In this document: positions 29,684-37,595 of the stretch, in pieces
Layout of the letters: the number at the start of each line of letters is the position of its first letter
How positions within the stretch are numbered: the first letter of the stretch is position 1
Source of the DNA: Bacillota bacterium
GTDB taxonomy: Bacteria; Bacillota; Clostridia; Peptostreptococcales; Anaerovoracaceae
Length of the DNA: 43,150 bases
NCBI GenBank assembly: GCA_019420305.1
Contig: JAHZHL010000040.1
Location: 1-43,150 of the forward strand
Direction: 5' to 3'
Notes under the pieces: generated by a model
Databases searched by the model: none
What the model saw: only the letters and a program-made list of their open reading frames with translations
Told to the model about the DNA's origin: nothing
Position numbers and translations under genes: made by a program

Positions 29684-30292
29684 TTACAATTCCTCCTTAT
29701 ACTGCTCTATAATCTTATATACGTCTTCCGACACTCTGGAATGTTCCGCCATGATAATAGCGGTAACACGATCGACCGCGTCCCGCAGCTGTCCATTCAC
29801 AACACAGTAATCATACTTATCAATGTAAGAAATCTCGTTCAGTGTTTCTCCCAGCCTTAGTTCCAGAGATTCTTCAGTTTCACTTCCTCTTCCTGTAATC
29901 CGTTTGCGCAGTTCCGCCATGGACGGAGGAAGGATGAAAATAAACACGGCTTCCGGGTAAACTTCCTTAATCTGCAACGCACCCTGGATATCAATTTCCA
30001 GTACCACGTCAATTCCCGCGTTCATCATATCCATGACTTCCATTTTCGGCGTTCCGTAAAAATTCCCGTAAACCTCCGCGTATTCCAGAAATCCCCGTTC
30101 CTCAATAATTTTCTGAAATTCCTCCTTGCTTACAAAAAAATAATTTACACCATCAACCTCGCCGTCTCTCGGCGTCCTTGTCGTCATGGAAACCGAAAGC
30201 CGGATGTTTTCGTTTTCCAGAATCTCCTTGCATATCGTTCCTTTTCCAGCGCCGGAAGGCCCTGAAATTACAAATAATCTGCCCTTTTGCAT
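29684..30292 (-). CDS. gmk: Guanylate kinase
   Basis: 202 residues. It phosphorylates GMP to GDP. The P-loop GPSGAGKGT is at residues 11-19; the GMP-binding part includes VSMTTRTPRDGEVDGVNYFF and the lid region RITGRGSETEESLELRL. AAGGAGAACGCG precedes the ATG. It has its own promoter and is followed directly by rpoZ, the standard Firmicutes pair. Confidence 0.97.
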   Translation of the reverse strand: MQKGRLFVISGPSGAGKGTICKEILENENIRLSVSMTTRTPRDGEVDGVNYFFVSKEEFQKIIEERGFLEYAEVYGNFYGTPKMEVMDMMNAGIDVVLEIDIQGALQIKEVYPEAVFIFILPPSMAELRKRITGRGSETEESLELRLGETLNEISYIDKYDYCVVNGQLRDAVDRVTAIIMAEHSRVSEDVYKIIEQYKEEL

Positions 30293-30324
30293 CGCGTTCT
30301 CCTTGTTCGTTTGTGCGATTATTA

Positions 30325-30353
30325 ATTATAGCATGCAGGAAATCGGCATTCAA
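30325..30353 (-). promoter_or_regulatory. Sigma-A promoter of gmk-rpoZ
   Basis: TTGAAT, 17 bases, TATAAT on the minus strand, with TGC before the -10. Confidence 0.82.
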
Positions 30354-30377
30354 CCTAAATTTTCGCCCGCTTTTTTT

Positions 30378-30400
30378 AAAAACATACTTCCCGCGAAGCA
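30378..30400 (-). terminator. Possible terminator of the YicC-family gene
   Basis: A short stem (TGCTTC/GAAGTA with one G-U) followed by TGTTTTT on the minus strand, right after the stop codon. Confidence 0.5.
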
Positions 30401-30402
30401 GT

Positions 30403-31287
30403 TTATTCAATGTTCTGAACCTGTTCCCTGATCTTCTCAATCTCACTTTTTATATCCAGCATCAGGTTCGTAATTTCAATGTCATTTGCCTTTGAACCGA
30501 TAGTGTTCGTCTCCCTGTTCATTTCCTGAACGAGAAAGTCCAGTTTTTTGCCGGTCGGCTGGGAGCTGTCTTCTATGATATTTTTCATTTGAATCATGTG
30601 GCTGTCCAGACGAACCAGTTCTTCTGTAATATTGCATTTGTCCGCAAATACAGCGGCTTCCAGAAGGATACGGTCTTCCGGAATCGCAGCGTGGCTGCCA
30701 ATCAGATCTCGAATGCGTTCTTTCAGTTTCTCCGCGTAATCCGCTGCCACCTGCGGCGAACGCTCTTCAATTTTTTTCACAGATTCCCGAATGAGACCTC
30801 CGCGCATCATCAGGTCTTCCGCCAGCTTTTCGCCTTCTACGCGCCGCATATAATCGAGATTTTTCAGAGCCGCTTTCAGCGGAATCTCAATCGCGCCGCG
30901 GATCTCATCTTCATCCTCCACATCCGGCACCGCCTTCATCACGTCCGGCAGAGTAGCCAGGAACTGAAGTGTCACATCGTCATGCAGCTCAAAGGTCTGC
31001 TGCAATTCCTTCAGATTATCAAGATACTGCCTTGCCACCATTGTATTAAGCGTGACGGTTACATCATCCTCTGTAAGATTCTCGACAATAATGGATACAT
31101 CCACCTTGCCCCTGCTGACCGTACGCTTTACTGTATTTTTTATCATTTCCTCCGCAAAAGAATACCGCCTTGGCATTTTCACGCTGATGTCCCCATAGCG
31201 GTGGTTGACCGACTTGATCTCCACTGTAATGTTTCTTTTGCCGTCGGAATGTTCGCTCCTTCCGAAACCTGTCATGCTCTTTATCAT
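30403..31287 (-). CDS. YicC/YloC family endoribonuclease
   Basis: 294 residues, matching the family. It starts with the hallmark MIKSMTGFGRSEHSDGKRNI and SVNHRYGDISVKMPRR. The C-terminal signature ends LDFLVQEMNRETNTIGSKAN. YicC-type proteins are RNases that act on structured RNA. AAGGAG fixes the ATG at 31287 over a start nine codons upstream. In many Firmicutes the next gene is remA; here only 110 bases separate it from gmk and no remA is present. Confidence 0.94.
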   Translation of the reverse strand: MIKSMTGFGRSEHSDGKRNITVEIKSVNHRYGDISVKMPRRYSFAEEMIKNTVKRTVSRGKVDVSIIVENLTEDDVTVTLNTMVARQYLDNLKELQQTFELHDDVTLQFLATLPDVMKAVPDVEDEDEIRGAIEIPLKAALKNLDYMRRVEGEKLAEDLMMRGGLIRESVKKIEERSPQVAADYAEKLKERIRDLIGSHAAIPEDRILLEAAVFADKCNITEELVRLDSHMIQMKNIIEDSSQPTGKKLDFLVQEMNRETNTIGSKANDIEITNLMLDIKSEIEKIREQVQNIE

Positions 31288-31402
31288 GCCACTGTTCTCC
31301 TTAACCTGAATCAAATTTCCAAACCGTAATGTTTTATGCTTATTTTACCACTTTTATCCCGGCAAGTAAACCGCTCGGAGGAATGACCGCTTCATGACGC
31401 CT

Positions 31403-31420
31403 TGTGCATTTTCATGCACA
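31403..31420. promoter_or_regulatory. Palindrome upstream of the XRE regulator
   Basis: TGTGCAT-TTTC-ATGCACA, a perfect 7-bp dyad, lies between the divergent YicC and XRE genes. It is a candidate operator. Confidence 0.5.
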
Positions 31421-31569
31421 TCTATGTATTTTCTGCAAAAAATCCGCTATGATAAATTCCGGCTCGGCTCCACATAGGCTTACGCCATGATATTGATATG
31501 ATATTCCGTTTAAACAATCTGTATTTTTTATCCGATCTCTCGTATCATTGTAGAAGGGAGTGTTGTTTT

Positions 31570-31914
31570 GTGGCATTACAAAAAAATTTGTCCGCTGTGA
31601 TGAACGCGATCCGGACAAGCCGCAATCAATCTATTGCTGAGTTTTCAGAAGAGCTTGGAATCTCCCGCTCTTCTGCCCAGGATCTTCTAAACGGCCGCGG
31701 GAATCCCCGAATGGACACCATCGAACACATCGCTTCGCGTCTCAGAATCAGCCCTCTGCTTTTACTCTCCTGCCCTTATTCGGAAGAACAGATACAGAAT
31801 ATTCTGATTCTCCTGTTTCTGATAAAGCGGATTTCCAGGCTTTCCGACAGAAAAAAAACAGAATTCTTATCTTTATTACAAAAACTGATCACATTAATGG
31901 AGCCCGAATCATGA
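31570..31914 (+). CDS. XRE-family helix-turn-helix regulator
   Basis: 114 residues. An HTH_3 domain at about 8-60 reads LSAVMNAIRTSRNQSIAEFS then LGISRSSAQDLLNGRGNPRM. The C-terminal half is leucine-rich and helical (LLLLSCPYSEEQIQNILILL; KKTEFLSLLQKLITL). AAGGGAG with nine bases of spacing points to the GTG at 31570. The ATG of the next gene overlaps its stop codon (ATGA), so the two are translationally coupled; the partner encodes a Spo0A-C-like DNA-binding domain. Role unknown; probably a small regulatory pair. Confidence 0.83.
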   Translation: MALQKNLSAVMNAIRTSRNQSIAEFSEELGISRSSAQDLLNGRGNPRMDTIEHIASRLRISPLLLLSCPYSEEQIQNILILLFLIKRISRLSDRKKTEFLSLLQKLITLMEPES

Positions 31915-32200
31915 TTGCAGAAATACATTATCTATTAAACCGCCTCGGAATTACCGCAAAGTATATGGGCTTTTTTATGTCACGGACGCGGTCATCCTCG
32001 CGATGGAAGATATGGAATGCCTGTCACTTGTCACAAAACGGCTTTATCCGGAAATCGCCCGATACCACAATACCGCTCTGGACTGTGCAGAAGGTAATAT
32101 CCGCACCGTTGTTCAGAGCGCCTGGTCCCGCAAACCCACCACTGCGCAGTTCATCACTCTTCTTGCCAATTATTTTTTGAATAGGAATCATCCCGCATAA
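31911..32200 (+). pseudogene. Spo0A C-terminal-like domain protein, interrupted by a -1 shift at a T6 run
   Basis: Frame 1 encodes MIAEIHYLLNRLGITAKYMG and FF up to the run TTTTTT (31971-31976). Frame 2 continues YVTDAVILAMEDMECLSLVT, then KRLYPEIARYHNTALDCAEG, AWSRKPTTAQFITLLANYF and ends at 32200. Joined, they give about 96 residues similar to the Spo0A C-terminal DNA-binding domain and to the small stand-alone Spo0A-C-like proteins of Firmicutes. Without the shift frame 1 runs into a nonsense tail that lasts to about 32180. The break is either a one-base loss from a T7 run, a sequencing error, or slippage. The ATG overlaps the XRE stop codon. Confidence 0.75.
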
Positions 32201-32279
32201 GTTGCGAGAACTGGACTTTTTGTGATACACTAAAAAGCAACTGCCGATTTTCATACGGCAGCAGGATCGAGGTGAAAGA

Positions 32280-33935
32280 ATGGCATTTGATGGAATTGTT
32301 ACCTGTGCGGCAGCCCGCGAGTTAAAAGACACGCTGCTTCTCGGAAAGATAGAAAAAATTTACCAGCCGGAGTCGGACGAGCTGGTGTTTCATATTCATA
32401 CAAAGAAGGGAAACTTCCGGTTGTACGCTTCCTGCGGAAGTGATCACGCCCGGATTCACCTGATTACGGAAAACCCTCCCAATCCTCCCGCGCCGTTGGC
32501 ATTCTGCATGTTGCTTCGAAAGCATCTGCAGGGCGGTCGGATTACGGAAATCCGGCAAAAAGATTCGGAGCGTATCATTGAATTTGTTCTGGAAACCATT
32601 GATGAGCTCGGATTCTCTGCAAATAAAAAGCTGATTTTTGAAATTATGGGCAAGCACAGTAATATCATATTAGTGGATATGCGAAGTGGAAAAATCATGG
32701 ACAGCATCAAACGGGTGTCGATCGATAAAAACCGTGCCAGACAGCTTCTTCCCGGAAAGCTCTACGAATACCCGCCCGCTCAGGAAAAGATACCGTTTCT
32801 CACCCTGACCCGCAGTCAGGCTGCATATCTGGAACACAATGCGAAAGCGCTTCTGAACGGGATTGGCGGCATCTCACCGGCCATCGCCCAGCTTCTCGCG
32901 GACAGTCCGGATGTCTATGAAAAGCTGGAAGAAATCCGGAAAGCTCTTAACAGTGGGAATCTGACTCCGCGTGTTTATCTGAAAGAGGATGGCAGCCCCA
33001 GTGATTTTCATGTTGTTCCTCTGGACTCCCATCCAAAGCAGATTGACTTTGATACGGTCAGTGAAATGCTGGACTACTATTTTACGCATCGGCAGTCCTC
33101 TAACCGGATCAAACAAAAATCGGCGGATTTAAAAAAAATACTCTCTTCCGCTCTAAGCAAGCTGTATCTAAAGCGCCAGCGGCTGGGCGAGGATTTGCTC
33201 CGGGCCGAAAATTCAGAACAGTATCGTCTCTACGGAGAGCTCCTGACAGCTAATATTCACCAGATCACCCCGGGAGAAGACTCTGTTACCGTAACTAGTT
33301 ACTATGATGGCAGCCAGGTAACAATTCCTTTAGATCCCAAATATCCGCCTGCTAAAAATGCTCAGCGCTACTTTAAAAAATACGGAAAGGCAAAAACGGC
33401 GCGCAAAGAAAAGAAAATTCAGATGCGGGAAACGGAGCAGGAAATCACTTATCTGGAATCGGTGTCCTCTTTCCTGGAAGCGGTCTCTACACTTGAAGAA
33501 GTTGAATCTATCCGCGAAGAGCTGGTGGAGTCCGGCTATCTGAAAAAGCGAAAAGCAGTCGGCATCCAACGAAAAAAGAAAGCGCAGCCCTTCCAGTATA
33601 TGACCGGCGATGGTTTTCGCGTCCTCGCAGGCCATAACAACAGGGAAAATGATCACCTCACTTTTAAGATGGCAGGTTCAAAAGATTACTGGTTCCATAC
33701 CAAGGACATTCCCGGTTCACACGTGATCCTCTTCACAGATGGGCGGGAACTGACCGAAACAGCGATCTTCGACGCGGCTGCTATCGCAGCTTACCACAGC
33801 AAAGGCGTGAATTCTGAAAATGTACCTGTGGATTATACCCAGGTCCGGTATGTGAAAAAACCGGCGGGCGCCAGACCCGGAATGGTGATTTTCACACATA
33901 ACCGCACGGTCTATGTAACGCCCCGGCTCCCCTAG
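32280..33935 (+). CDS. rqcH: RqcH / NFACT-family ribosome quality-control protein
   Basis: 551 residues. The family start MAFDGIVTCAAARELKDTLL and IYQPESDELVFHIHTK (NFACT-N), helix-hairpin-helix and coiled-coil segments at about 185-425, and the NFACT-R domain (GFRVLAGHNNRENDHLTFKM, DYWFHTKDIPGSHVILF) are all present. RqcH binds obstructed 50S subunits and adds C-terminal alanine tails to stalled chains. It was formerly annotated as fibronectin-binding protein FbpA. GAGGTG lies six bases before the ATG. A strong terminator follows. Confidence 0.95.
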   Translation: MAFDGIVTCAAARELKDTLLLGKIEKIYQPESDELVFHIHTKKGNFRLYASCGSDHARIHLITENPPNPPAPLAFCMLLRKHLQGGRITEIRQKDSERIIEFVLETIDELGFSANKKLIFEIMGKHSNIILVDMRSGKIMDSIKRVSIDKNRARQLLPGKLYEYPPAQEKIPFLTLTRSQAAYLEHNAKALLNGIGGISPAIAQLLADSPDVYEKLEEIRKALNSGNLTPRVYLKEDGSPSDFHVVPLDSHPKQIDFDTVSEMLDYYFTHRQSSNRIKQKSADLKKILSSALSKLYLKRQRLGEDLLRAENSEQYRLYGELLTANIHQITPGEDSVTVTSYYDGSQVTIPLDPKYPPAKNAQRYFKKYGKAKTARKEKKIQMRETEQEITYLESVSSFLEAVSTLEEVESIREELVESGYLKKRKAVGIQRKKKAQPFQYMTGDGFRVLAGHNNRENDHLTFKMAGSKDYWFHTKDIPGSHVILFTDGRELTETAIFDAAAIAAYHSKGVNSENVPVDYTQVRYVKKPAGARPGMVIFTHNRTVYVTPRLP

Positions 33936-33966
33936 AAAAAAAAACCGAGCACCATATCTAAAAAAT

Positions 33967-33996
33967 GGCGGCGCCCTTTTACGGGCGCCGTTTTCG
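33967..33996 (+). terminator. Terminator of rqcH
   Basis: CGGCGCCC-TTTTAC-GGGCGCCG followed by TTTTCG. Confidence 0.9.
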
Positions 33997-34156
33997 CTCT
34001 TCCAATTTATAACAAAAAAAGTCAACCATATTACAATTTATACTCTTTCTGTTAATTTTTTCAATTTCCTGTTGCTTTATGTCAAATTTTGGTATATTCT
34101 AGTACTACTCTCACCGTTACAAAGCTCAGCACAGATTAAAAGGAGGAAGTACTCAA

Positions 34157-34348
34157 ATGGACAAACACCTGAAACCTGAACAAAAAAAGCCTCAGCGAAC
34201 CGAACCTGTACCGGATACAATCGATATAGAGCCGCATTCCTGCTCCCTGTGCGGCCGGATGTACCACAATTTCGCGTTTAAAGGCGGATACATCTGTGAG
34301 GATTGCCTTCAGTCGATCAAACGTTCGGACGCTCCTCATCAAACGTAG
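34157..34348 (+). CDS. Small zinc-finger protein, Gin (CsfB)-like
   Basis: 63 residues. Two CxxC knuckles (CSLC and CEDC) are separated by 14 residues, with an aromatic/glycine middle (HNFAFKGGYI) and a basic tail. The size and the C-x2-C-x14/15-C-x2-C pattern ending in ICxxC match the sporulation anti-sigma factor Gin (CsfB), which binds sigma-G in Bacillus; clostridial relatives are short like this one. AAAAGGAGG precedes the ATG by nine bases. A TGGTATATT extended -10-like element lies about 65 bases upstream. The identification is tentative, because a generic zinc-ribbon protein would look similar. Confidence 0.6.
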   Translation: MDKHLKPEQKKPQRTEPVPDTIDIEPHSCSLCGRMYHNFAFKGGYICEDCLQSIKRSDAPHQT

Positions 34349-34369
34349 GACAAAGGTTGGAAAAAGAGG

Positions 34370-35008
34370 TCAGAGCTGCTTTCCGCGGCTCTTCTTTTTG
34401 TGATAATATTTTTTTCTCTGTTCTCCGGCCAGACGCTTTCGTGTTTTCGGCTTCATCACCGAATAGCCGAACCGACCCAGCGCCTGCTTTTTCAGTCCGA
34501 AATATTCCCCGTGATTATAGCAAATCAACCCGGCTCTATCCAGCCGTATTCTTCCGGAGGCATCGATCAGTTCTTCTGACGCCCGTACATTCACAATTTC
34601 CGCGACGAACATATCGTGACTGCCATACTCATGGATCTCTTTCACTTTGCATTCCAGGTTAACCGGCGATTCCCCGATCAGCGGCGCGGCCACTTTCTCC
34701 GAAGGCTCCGGGGTAAGTTTCTGTTCTTTGAACTTGTCCACATCTCTTCCTGACTTTACACCGCAGTAATCCGTCGCGAAAGCCAGACTCTCCGTACACA
34801 GATTGATGACAAACTCCCCTGTTCTCTTTATTATCCCATAAGAATGCCGCTCCTTTCGGATCGATACATACGTCATAGGAGGAACCGAGTTGACGATCCC
34901 GGTCCAAGCAGCTGTAAAAATATTTGATTCGTTTTCATCCCCGCAAGAAACCATGACAACCGGTACAGGGTTCAGCATGGTTCCCGGTTTAAAACTCTTT
35001 TTTCCCAT
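34370..35008 (-). CDS. Flavin reductase family protein (FMN-binding split barrel)
   Basis: 212 residues. The flavin-reductase-like domain at about 8-165 starts with PGTMLNPVPVVMVSCGDENE, then NIFTAAWTGIVNSVPPMTYV and GEFVINLCTESLAFATDYCG. A basic C-terminal extension (KTRKRLAGEQRKKYYHKKK) is unusual and might bind nucleic acid or simply be disordered. It reduces FMN, or carries FMN for another enzyme. The start is three bases after the rluD stop codon and lacks a good ribosome site, so translation is probably coupled to rluD. Confidence 0.88.
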   Translation of the reverse strand: MGKKSFKPGTMLNPVPVVMVSCGDENESNIFTAAWTGIVNSVPPMTYVSIRKERHSYGIIKRTGEFVINLCTESLAFATDYCGVKSGRDVDKFKEQKLTPEPSEKVAAPLIGESPVNLECKVKEIHEYGSHDMFVAEIVNVRASEELIDASGRIRLDRAGLICYNHGEYFGLKKQALGRFGYSVMKPKTRKRLAGEQRKKYYHKKKSRGKQL

Positions 35009-35011
35009 TTG

Positions 35012-35935
35012 TTACTTATTTCTCAACCTCTCTGCTACTTTCTGAAAATCATCCGGAGGTTCCTTCTCAAACTCCATATACTCACCGGTAGACGGATGGC
35101 AGAACCCCAGCAGTCTGGCATGAAGCATCTGCCCCTTCAGACCGAACGGGTTCCTGGAAGGACCGTAAAGCGGATCTCCCAGAAGGGGATGCCGGATATA
35201 TGCCATATGCACCCGAATCTGATGCGTACGTCCTGTTTCAAGCCTCGCTTCGATCCGGGTAAAGGTTCCGAATCGTTCCAGCACCCGGTAATGGGTTACC
35301 GCTTTTTTTGAGTTCCGTTCTGTCACCGCCTGTCGCAGCCGGTTCTTCGGGTCTCTTCCAATCGGCGCGTCGATCGTTCCTTCCTCTTCTGTAAAGTTAT
35401 TATATACGATCGCTTCGTAGGCTCTGGTAATGCTGTGCTTGGCAAGCTGCTCCGCCAGCGAATTATGCGCGCGGTCATTTTTCGCAATCATCAGAAGACC
35501 GCTGGTATCCTTATCGATCCGATGGACAATTCCCGGCCGTATTACGCCATTTATAGAAGACAGCCGTTCTCCGCAATGGTGCAAAACCGCATTGACCAGT
35601 GTGCCCGTATCATTTCCTGCCGCGGGATGAACCACCATTCCCCTCGGCTTGTTTACGACAAGCACATCATCATCCTCATAAACAATGTCCAGAGGAATCG
35701 CTTCAGCCTCCACACTCAGTTCTTTCGGCTCAGGAAGCGCAAAGGCCAGTTCCTGTCCCTCTTCAACCTTGTATTTCTTGCTTCTGCACACGCTGCCGTC
35801 GACCCGTACTTCCCCATCGCGGATCAACTTTTGCAAAAAACTCCTGGAAACTTCCGGAAACGCCTGAGAGAGAACCTGATCCAGTCTGCCGCCCTGCTGC
35901 TCAGCTTTTACTCTGTATACTGCCGCTTTATCCAT
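35012..35935 (-). CDS. rluD: 23S rRNA pseudouridine synthase, RluD family
   Basis: 307 residues. An S4 RNA-binding domain is at 13-80 (GGRLDQVLSQAFPEVSRSFL). The catalytic domain has VVNKPRGMVVHPA and the active-site motif HRIDKDTSGLL (catalytic Asp after HRI) at about 135-145, then RLETGRTHQIRVHMAYI. It isomerises uridines in 23S rRNA, probably in helix 69. AAAGAGGGA precedes the ATG, which overlaps the end of lspA by eight bases, the common clostridial order. RluA-type paralogues cannot be excluded by eye, but the S4 domain favours RluD. Confidence 0.93.
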   Translation of the reverse strand: MDKAAVYRVKAEQQGGRLDQVLSQAFPEVSRSFLQKLIRDGEVRVDGSVCRSKKYKVEEGQELAFALPEPKELSVEAEAIPLDIVYEDDDVLVVNKPRGMVVHPAAGNDTGTLVNAVLHHCGERLSSINGVIRPGIVHRIDKDTSGLLMIAKNDRAHNSLAEQLAKHSITRAYEAIVYNNFTEEEGTIDAPIGRDPKNRLRQAVTERNSKKAVTHYRVLERFGTFTRIEARLETGRTHQIRVHMAYIRHPLLGDPLYGPSRNPFGLKGQMLHARLLGFCHPSTGEYMEFEKEPPDDFQKVAERLRNK

Positions 35936-36410
35936 CTTGTCCCTCTTTGAAATGCTTTCCCTCTATAAAAAGCACATATATAACCAGCAGCGCGCAGCCC
36001 ACGCACACGAAAATGTCTGCGATATTAAAAATCGGAAATACCCGGAAATCAAAATAATCTACCACATATCCGAAAAATACCCGATCAACCACATTCCCGA
36101 GACCTCCACCCGCAATAAAAGCTAATGACAAAAGGAGCATCGGGTGCGCGCTCTTTCTTTTTTTAAACATATAAATCAGTGCAGCAAGAATCACCAGGAG
36201 CGGAAGAAGAATCAGCAGTATCCGAAGTCCTTCCATCAAACTGAATGCCGCCCCTGTGTTATGGATATAGGTGATATGGAAAACGTCCGCTATCACCGGA
36301 ATCGACTCATTCAGTTCCATATTAGAAGCGACCGCATTCTTCACAATCTGATCCGCAATTATGATTGCAGCAATTACGATATAATATTGCATTGAAAAAT
36401 TACGGGGCAT
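35928..36410 (-). CDS. lspA: Lipoprotein signal peptidase (signal peptidase II)
   Basis: 160 residues, four membrane helices. It cleaves signal peptides of prolipoproteins. The family motifs are all present: ADQIVKNAV in helix 1, ITYIHNTGAAFSLM, GGGLGNVVDRVFFGYVVDY with the first catalytic Asp, and FNIADIFVCVG with the second. GGAGG lies ten bases before the ATG at 36410. That ATG falls in the loop of a terminator-like hairpin; the next in-frame ATG (codon 7) has no ribosome site. It is the fifth gene of the HlyD-yggS-sepF-divIVA-lspA-rluD series. Confidence 0.95.
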   Translation of the reverse strand: MPRNFSMQYYIVIAAIIIADQIVKNAVASNMELNESIPVIADVFHITYIHNTGAAFSLMEGLRILLILLPLLVILAALIYMFKKRKSAHPMLLLSLAFIAGGGLGNVVDRVFFGYVVDYFDFRVFPIFNIADIFVCVGCALLVIYVLFIEGKHFKEGQDG

Positions 36411-36420
36411 CTCTGCCCCG
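36394..36420 (-). terminator. Terminator-like hairpin between divIVA and lspA, containing the lspA start codon
   Basis: CGGGGC-AGAGAT-GCCCCG followed by TAATTTTT on the minus strand. The lspA ATG spans the last two loop bases and the first base of the 3' arm, and its GGAGG lies just 5' of the hairpin. It can act as a divIVA terminator/attenuator and may hinder lspA initiation. Confidence 0.65.
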
Positions 36421-36440
36421 CCTCCAGTTTCATTTTGTTT

Positions 36441-37070
36441 CTAGCCTTTTCTGTGAACCATTGTCTTCATTCTGGTCTCTGCCGCGCTGGCCGGTTTCTG
36501 TGTCTTTGCCTCCGGCAGTTCTTCCAGATCCTTCATCTTCAGTTCACGCTGCGTGTTTTCTCCGCTTTTGGCCTTTTTCACTTCCGGCGCCGGTTCTGCC
36601 GTCCGGTTTTTCAGTTCCGGAAACAGCTCGTCCGCCGTGGCTTCAAAATGCTGCAGTTCCATTTCCAGGAGCTGTCTGTACTTTGCGCGGAAACTTTTTA
36701 CCCGTCCGCGCAACGCGGCGCTCTCTTCATTCATCCTCTCGATTGCGTCTTTTGCTTCCCTCTGCATGCGCTGTGCTTCCAGTTCCGCATTTTTCAGAAG
36801 AATCTGAGCGCGTTTTTCAGCGCTGGCAGAAATATCCCCCATCAGAGCCTTCGCTGTTTCCAGAGTGTCTAGGACAGCGCTTTCTGAACTCTTATACTTT
36901 TTTAACTCCTCAGTCAACTGTTCTTTCTCAGCTTTCAGCTGGCGGTTTTCCTCCAGAACCCGCTCCAGATCCAATGTAATCCGATCCAAAAATTCGTTAA
37001 CTTCATCTTCCTTAAAACCTTTCAGGCTTCTCGAAAATTCTTTTTCCTGTATTTCTAAAGGGGAAATCAT
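36441..37070 (-). CDS. divIVA: Cell-division / polarity protein DivIVA
   Basis: 209 residues. The N-terminal membrane-binding segment MISPLEIQEKEFSRSLKGFK then DEVNEFLDRI is diagnostic; coiled coils follow at about 32-70 and 75-150 (LEENRQLKAEKEQLTEELKK). The C-terminal 50 residues are charged and probably disordered. It marks curved membrane and poles, directing division-site and sporulation partners. AAAGGAGGT precedes the ATG; sepF is 12 bases upstream in the same operon. Confidence 0.95.
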   Translation of the reverse strand: MISPLEIQEKEFSRSLKGFKEDEVNEFLDRITLDLERVLEENRQLKAEKEQLTEELKKYKSSESAVLDTLETAKALMGDISASAEKRAQILLKNAELEAQRMQREAKDAIERMNEESAALRGRVKSFRAKYRQLLEMELQHFEATADELFPELKNRTAEPAPEVKKAKSGENTQRELKMKDLEELPEAKTQKPASAAETRMKTMVHRKG

Positions 37071-37082
37071 CTTGTACCTCCT

Positions 37083-37583
37083 TTATTTCCAAGGGTTACC
37101 GTTCTTTTTCTCATTTTCAAAAGAAAATCCTTTGTGGTTGACACCCGCGGCGATATCCACGTTTTCCGGCGCGAACACAAAAATATTATTGGCTACTTTC
37201 TGTACATTGCCGTTCAGCGCGTATGTCGCTCCACTCAGAAAATCGAAAATCTTTCTCGCCGTATCCGATTCGATCCGTTCCAGGTTAATAATAATCGGTT
37301 TTTTGCTTTTCAGACTGTCTACAAGCTTCGGGCATTCCTCAAAACCGGAAGGCTCAATTACCACCAGCTTGAACGCGCTGGTGATGGCGCTGACCGTGCG
37401 GTTCTGCATTGGAATTACCTTTCCATCATTATGCGATTCCGGGCGAGACGCCTGAAAGGACGTCCTCGTTTCTGAGTACCGCCGTTCCGCTGACTTTGTC
37501 GCCGGCTGAATTTCTTCGTATTCTTCCTCTTCTTCGTAATCGTCAATTCCTACTAAATCTTTAAATTTTCCTAAAATACCCAT
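37083..37583 (-). CDS. sepF: Cell division protein SepF
   Basis: 166 residues. The N-terminal amphipathic membrane anchor is MGILGKFKDLVGIDD, followed by an acidic, Ser/Arg-rich linker. The SepF core (VIPMQNRTVSAITSAFKLVV; KKPIIINLERIESDTARKI; FDFLSGATYALNGNVQKVAN) spans about 55-150. It polymerises and tethers FtsZ to the membrane. GGGAGG precedes the ATG. It sits between yggS and divIVA, its standard place. Confidence 0.96.
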   Translation of the reverse strand: MGILGKFKDLVGIDDYEEEEEYEEIQPATKSAERRYSETRTSFQASRPESHNDGKVIPMQNRTVSAITSAFKLVVIEPSGFEECPKLVDSLKSKKPIIINLERIESDTARKIFDFLSGATYALNGNVQKVANNIFVFAPENVDIAAGVNHKGFSFENEKKNGNPWK

Positions 37584-37595
37584 AACAACCTCCCG

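Noticed and set aside
32003..32200. Independent 65-codon gene starting MEDMECLSLVTKRLYP
   Set aside because: It is the second half of the Spo0A-C-like domain and lacks a ribosome site; treated as one frameshifted gene.
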